Of a DNA stretch of 64,000 nt, positions 60,934 through 64,000 are shown piece by piece; position 1 is the stretch's first letter, and every line of letters begins with the position of its first letter. The DNA is taken from positions 310,001 to 374,000 of the forward strand of contig CAVWBH010000003.1 in NCBI GenBank assembly GCA_963753195.1, read 5' to 3'. Below the pieces are notes generated by a model that searched no databases, was not told where the DNA came from, and saw only the letters and a program-made list of their open reading frames with translations. Both the position numbers and the translations under genes were made by a program. This DNA comes from Palsa-504 sp963753195 (lineage in GTDB: Bacteria > Actinomycetota > Actinomycetes > Streptosporangiales > Streptosporangiaceae).

Positions 60934-61329
60934 TCAGGCAGCCAGCTCCGGCTGCTGGTCGCCCTGGCGGACTTCCACCTTGCGCGGCTTCGCCTGCTCC
61001 AGAACCGGGATCCGGACCTCGAGCACGCCATTGTTGTAGGCGGCCTCGACGGCGTCGGCGTTCAGGGTCTTGGACAGGGTCAGGCGGCGCGTGAACGTGC
61101 CCATCGTGCGCTCGCGCACGACGAACTTGTCGTTCTCGGCGCGCTCCTCCTGCCGCTTGACGCTCACCGACAGGACACCACGGTCCACGGTGACATCCAG
61201 CGACTCAGGGTCGATGCCGGGGACGTCGAACCGCAGCAGTACGTCGCCATCGCGGCGGACGGCATCCAGCGGCATAACGCCAGCCTGCCCGAACGTGCGT
61301 CGGGCCAGGTCGAGAGTAGTCAGGTACAT
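60934..61329 (-). CDS. Hsp20/alpha-crystallin family small heat-shock protein
   Basis: 131 aa from ATG 61329, GGAGG nine bases upstream. The alpha-crystallin domain runs RRDGDVLLRFDVPGIDPESLDVTVDRGVLSVSVKRQEE (read in pieces), FTRRLTLSKTLNADAVEAAYNNGVLEVRIP and closes with a Lys-rich end. Holdase that keeps unfolding proteins soluble. A symmetrical sequence upstream (61397-61430) may be its control site. Confidence 0.93.
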   Translation of the reverse strand: MYLTTLDLARRTFGQAGVMPLDAVRRDGDVLLRFDVPGIDPESLDVTVDRGVLSVSVKRQEERAENDKFVVRERTMGTFTRRLTLSKTLNADAVEAAYNNGVLEVRIPVLEQAKPRKVEVRQGDQQPELAA

Positions 61330-61396
61330 CCTTGCCTCACCTCCGAAGGGATATTTGGAGGACTCGGCCGGACGTCCGGATTTCATCCTCCATAGG

Positions 61397-61430
61397 CAAG
61401 GAACTTGCAACTGTACTTGTATATTCCTTG
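61397..61430. promoter_or_regulatory. Inverted repeat upstream of hsp20
   Basis: caaggaa (61397-61403) and ttccttg (61424-61430) flank an AT-rich 20-base centre holding two acttg copies (61403-61407, 61415-61419), 68 bp above the hsp20 ATG. It lies at promoter distance. It is not the exact HspR HAIR sequence. Confidence 0.4.
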
Positions 61431-61433
61431 ATG

Positions 61434-62381
61434 CTAGAAAAGCAGGGAAGCGAGGGCGGAGCGCGTTTTCGCCACCCGCGGATCGCGTGGCGGGAGGATA
61501 TCGAACAGGCTGACCAGGTGCGCGCGAGCCTTGTCGCGGTCCTCGCCCGAGGTGCGCCGGACGACGCCGAGCAGCCGGTCGAACGCCTCATCGACCCGGC
61601 CCGAGGCCAGGTCGATGTCGGCCACGCTGAGCTGAGCCGCCACGTCGCCGGGGCGTTCGGCCGCGTCCCGGCGCACGCGAGCCTGGTCGTAGGAGCTGAC
61701 CCTGCGGATCAGGTTGACCTGGGCCAGCCCGGCCTTGGCGATCGGGTCGCCCGGCGCGGCGGCCAGCGCCTGCTCGAAGGCCCGGGCTGCGCCGTCCAGG
61801 TCGCCGCGCTCCATGGCCGCGCTGGCCTCGGCGAAACCGGGCGGCAGCTGGCCCTCGTCACCCCCCGGGTCCGCGGCGGCCTGGCCCGCCTCGCCGCTGT
61901 CGCCGGCCCCGCCTGCCGGGGGGAGGCCCATCTTGTCCGCGATGGCCAGGACCTGGCTGAGCCACTGGCTGACCTGGGCCTCGGGCATCGCGCCGAGGAA
62001 TCCGTCCACCAGCTGGCCGCCGACGACCGCCACCACCATGGGGATGCTCTGTACTTGCAGCGCCGCAGCGAGCTGCGGGTTGGCGTCGACATCCACCTTG
62101 GCCAGGATCCACTGGCCGTCCGCCTCGGCGGCGAGCTTCTCCAGCACCGGGCTCAGCTGCTTGCACGGCTGGCACCAGTCGGCCCACAGATCGATGATCA
62201 CCGGCGTGGTCCGGGACCGCTCGACCACGTCGGTGTTAAAGGTCTGCTCGGTGACCTCGAGGACGACCCCGTCACCCGGCTCGGCCGGTCCGGCCGACTC
62301 GGCCTGTTGCCTGCGCTGCGCGGCCGCCTGCCGCGCACCCAGATCGACGGCGCCATAGAGCGAAAAATCCCGCGGCTGCAT
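61434..62381 (-). CDS. Thioredoxin-TPR chaperone (YbbN/CnoX-like)
   Basis: 315 aa from ATG 62381 (MQPRDFSLYGAVDLGARQ, the usual family start). Thioredoxin domain with LWADWCQPCKQLSPVLEKL near residue 66 (WCQPC where many have WCGPC), then a TPR-like helical half, AMERGDLDGAARAFEQALAA near 195 to DEAFDRLLGVVRRTSGE near 275. Holds proteins against oxidation in Escherichia coli. Next to hsp20 in a chaperone neighbourhood. Confidence 0.9.
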   Translation of the reverse strand: MQPRDFSLYGAVDLGARQAAAQRRQQAESAGPAEPGDGVVLEVTEQTFNTDVVERSRTTPVIIDLWADWCQPCKQLSPVLEKLAAEADGQWILAKVDVDANPQLAAALQVQSIPMVVAVVGGQLVDGFLGAMPEAQVSQWLSQVLAIADKMGLPPAGGAGDSGEAGQAAADPGGDEGQLPPGFAEASAAMERGDLDGAARAFEQALAAAPGDPIAKAGLAQVNLIRRVSSYDQARVRRDAAERPGDVAAQLSVADIDLASGRVDEAFDRLLGVVRRTSGEDRDKARAHLVSLFDILPPRDPRVAKTRSALASLLF

Positions 62382-62445
62382 TACTCCATCCTGCCGCATA
62401 CGCCCAGCGCTTTGACCCGGGCCCCGGCCAGTGCGCCGACGCGGA

Positions 62446-63141
62446 TCAGCCGCGCGCGGGATCGGCGTAGCCGTGGGTGTAGGCGTAGCGGACCGCCTGC
62501 GTGCGGTCCCGCGAGCCGGTCTTGGCGAAGATCCGGTTGATGTGCGTCTTGACCGTCGCCTCGCTGACGAACAGCGCGCGGGCGATCTCCCGGTTCGACT
62601 TGCCCGCGGCGATGAGGCGGAGCACGTCGGCTTCGCGTGGAGTCAGCTCGTCGTCGTGGTCCGGCTGCGCCGCGGGCGCGCGGGCGGCCGCCGACGCCAG
62701 CCGGCGCTGCACGGCGGGATCCAGCACGGCCTGGCCGGCCGCGGCGGCCAGCACCGCCCGGCCGATCTCGGCCCGGGTGGCGTCCTTGGTCAGGTAGCCG
62801 AGGGCGCCGGCCTGCAGCGCGCCGATGATGGATTCGTCGTCGGAGTAAGTGGTCAGCACCACGACCTGGGTGCCGGGATAATCGGCCCGGATGCGGCGCG
62901 TGGCCGCCACCCCGTCGCAGCGCGGCATGTTCAGGTCCATGAGCACGACCTGGGGCCGGGCGGCCGCCACCGCCTCGACCGCGGCCACGCCGTCCGCGGC
63001 CTGGCCGGCCACGATGATCCCGGGCAGCGTGCCGAGCAGCAGGACCAGCCCCTCACGGACGGCGGCCTGATCATCGGCGACGACTACGCTCACCGGTTCG
63101 GGGTGCTCCGTCAGGTCGGGGTGCTCCGTCCGGCCGGTCAC
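62446..63141 (-). CDS. LuxR-family (NarL-type) response regulator
   Basis: 231 aa. Receiver domain with VVVADDQAAVREGLVLLL, phospho-Asp in VVLMDLNMPRCDG near residue 70, and Lys in GYLTKDA near 118. Linker, then HTH LTPREADVLRLIAAGKSNREIARAL and VKTHINRIFAKTGSRDR near 205. GTG 63141 overlaps the kinase stop (GTGA), so the pair is coupled. Regulon unknown. Confidence 0.93.
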   Translation of the reverse strand: MTGRTEHPDLTEHPEPVSVVVADDQAAVREGLVLLLGTLPGIIVAGQAADGVAAVEAVAAARPQVVLMDLNMPRCDGVAATRRIRADYPGTQVVVLTTYSDDESIIGALQAGALGYLTKDATRAEIGRAVLAAAAGQAVLDPAVQRRLASAAARAPAAQPDHDDELTPREADVLRLIAAGKSNREIARALFVSEATVKTHINRIFAKTGSRDRTQAVRYAYTHGYADPARG

Positions 63142-64000
63142 GCCGGGATCCTCAAGGTCACCTGCCAGTTACCCGCGACCGCCCCGGCGTGGAACGTACC
63201 GCCCGCCAGCACGGCCCGTTCGGCCAGACCGACCAGGCCGAAACCGGCCCCCGTGTCGGCTAGCGGTCCCCGGCCCGCCCCCGGCGGCAGCGGGTTGACG
63301 ACGGTGAGGGTGAGGCCGGCCGGCTCGTAGCCGAGGCGGAGCGTGACGGGCTGGCCGGGCGCGTGCTTGCGGGCGTTGGTCAGCGCCTCCTGCGCCGTCC
63401 GGTACGCGGTCAGGCCCGCTTCCGCCGGGATCGGCCGGGCCTCGCCGCTGACCTCGAAGGTCACCGCCGGGTCCCCAGCCGCGGCGTACTGGCCGGCCAG
63501 GGCGGCCAGCTGATCGGGCAGCGGCGCCGCGTCATCGCGCAGCGCCAGCACCGCGCGCTTGGCCGCGGCCAGGCCGTCCCTGGTCAGCGTCCCGGCCCGG
63601 TCGATGCACTCGATCGCCTTGACCAGCTCCGGGTTGTCCGCGGACAGCGTGCCCGACGTCAGCAGGCCCTCGGCGGCCTGCAGGTTCACCGACACCGCGG
63701 CGAGCGAGTGGGCCAGCACGTCGTGCAGGTCGCGGGCGATCCTGGCCCGCTCGCCGAGCGCGGCCGCCTGGGTCTCGGCCGCCATGGCCCGCCGGGTCTC
63801 GGCCAGCGTGTGTTCGGCCGCCACGGCCCGGCCGACGAACTCGTTGCGGGTCAGGGCCACGGTCCACACGCCGATGTAAGCCCAGGCGTAGCCCAGCAGC
63901 TGCGCGGTCGGGATCCCGGTGGCCAGGCCGGTGGCCAGGAACCCGGCCACGGTCCCGGCCGTGATGCCCAGCGACACCAGCAGGGAAAGCCACGCGCCCG
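63138..64000 (-). CDS. Sensor histidine kinase (5' truncated by window end)
   Basis: HisKA_3 kinase pairing with the downstream response regulator. The DHp box is ARIARDLHDVLAHSLAAVSVN with the phospho-His near the centre, followed by a HATPase_c domain whose N box is YRTAQEALTNARKHAPGQP and G box GAGFGLVGLAERA. Membrane spans precede it (AWAYIGVWTVAL, TAGTVAGFLATGLAT); the frame stays open beyond 64000, so more membrane helices and the start are missing. Confidence 0.92.
   Translation of the reverse strand, partial: GAWLSLLVSLGITAGTVAGFLATGLATGIPTAQLLGYAWAYIGVWTVALTRNEFVGRAVAAEHTLAETRRAMAAETQAAALGERARIARDLHDVLAHSLAAVSVNLQAAEGLLTSGTLSADNPELVKAIECIDRAGTLTRDGLAAAKRAVLALRDDAAPLPDQLAALAGQYAAAGDPAVTFEVSGEARPIPAEAGLTAYRTAQEALTNARKHAPGQPVTLRLGYEPAGLTLTVVNPLPPGAGRGPLADTGAGFGLVGLAERAVLAGGTFHAGAVAGNWQVTLRIPA

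Noticed and set aside
61330..61440. HspR HAIR box upstream of hsp20
   Set aside because: The consensus CTTGAGT-N7-ACTCAAG was not found; only acttg copies and a wider inverted repeat.

Overview
The window is uniformly very GC-rich, uses many GTG starts and tight ATGA/GTGA overlaps, and carries actinobacterial hallmark genes: the CysO-Mec-CysM cysteine pathway, an F420-type LLM oxidoreductase, HspR, the M50 protease beside ispG and dxr, DUF2017, DUF3039, DUF222-HNH and an ECF42-type sigma factor with a DGPF partner. It is chromosomal DNA of a high-GC actinomycete. Gene order resembles the Streptosporangiales/Streptomycetales group, but genus cannot be told from the sequence. It opens inside an ABC ATPase gene and ends inside a histidine kinase gene.

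Region by region. 1-6.1 kb: a BmpA-type nucleoside ABC transporter (ATPase plus two permeases) and a phosphohexomutase/pentomutase-like enzyme. 6.1-14.5 kb, minus strand: the conserved translation/RNA cluster rimP-nusA-ylxR-infB-DUF503-rbfA-truB-ribF. 14.6-15.5 kb: two ferritin-like genes. 15.9-27 kb: amidase, a small conserved protein, HelD-type RNA polymerase-recycling ATPase, ROK regulator, a possible regulator, MarR, GNAT, a secreted TAP-type peptidase and a DeoR regulator. 27.5-31.6 kb: non-mevalonate isoprenoid genes ispG and dxr around site-2 protease rseP. 31.6-36.4 kb: a large secreted phosphatase-superfamily protein, a pterin dehydratase, and gcvT-gcvH. 36.4-43.7 kb: accessory-looking block with DUF3618, ECF42 sigma plus YCII protein, DsrE and NTF2-like genes, an HD-GYP/LuxR fusion, a DUF222-HNH endonuclease flanked by duplicated NUDIX-gene sequence, a NUDIX gene and tRNA-Leu(UAG). 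43.7-51.6 kb: bcp, rdgB, rph, an MBL hydrolase, cysM-cysO-mec, DUF2017 and clpS, divergent from pncB, a YbaK-type deacylase and pncA; order closely follows mycobacterial Rv1330c-Rv1341. 51.6-64 kb: LLM oxidoreductase, def, Gfo/Idh/MocA, alpha/beta hydrolase, DUF2252, a DEAD/DEAH helicase, DUF3039, YqgE, MarR, hspR, hsp20, a thioredoxin-TPR chaperone, and a two-component pair.

Beyond the genes, three patterns stand out. First, an intergenic element with two consecutive hairpins and a conserved tail occurs twice (27.2-27.5 kb and 55.3-55.55 kb). Second, the HNH gene sits between an intact NUDIX gene and a decayed copy of that gene's 3' end, which looks like the scar of element movement. Third, short tandem repeats are unusually common, both in intergenic DNA (units of 14, 15, 19, about 20 and 28 bp) and in frame at the ends of ordinary genes (transporter ATPase, truB, rbfA, nusA, rph, and inside DUF2252). 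I saw no CRISPR array, insertion sequence transposase, prophage or biosynthetic cluster.
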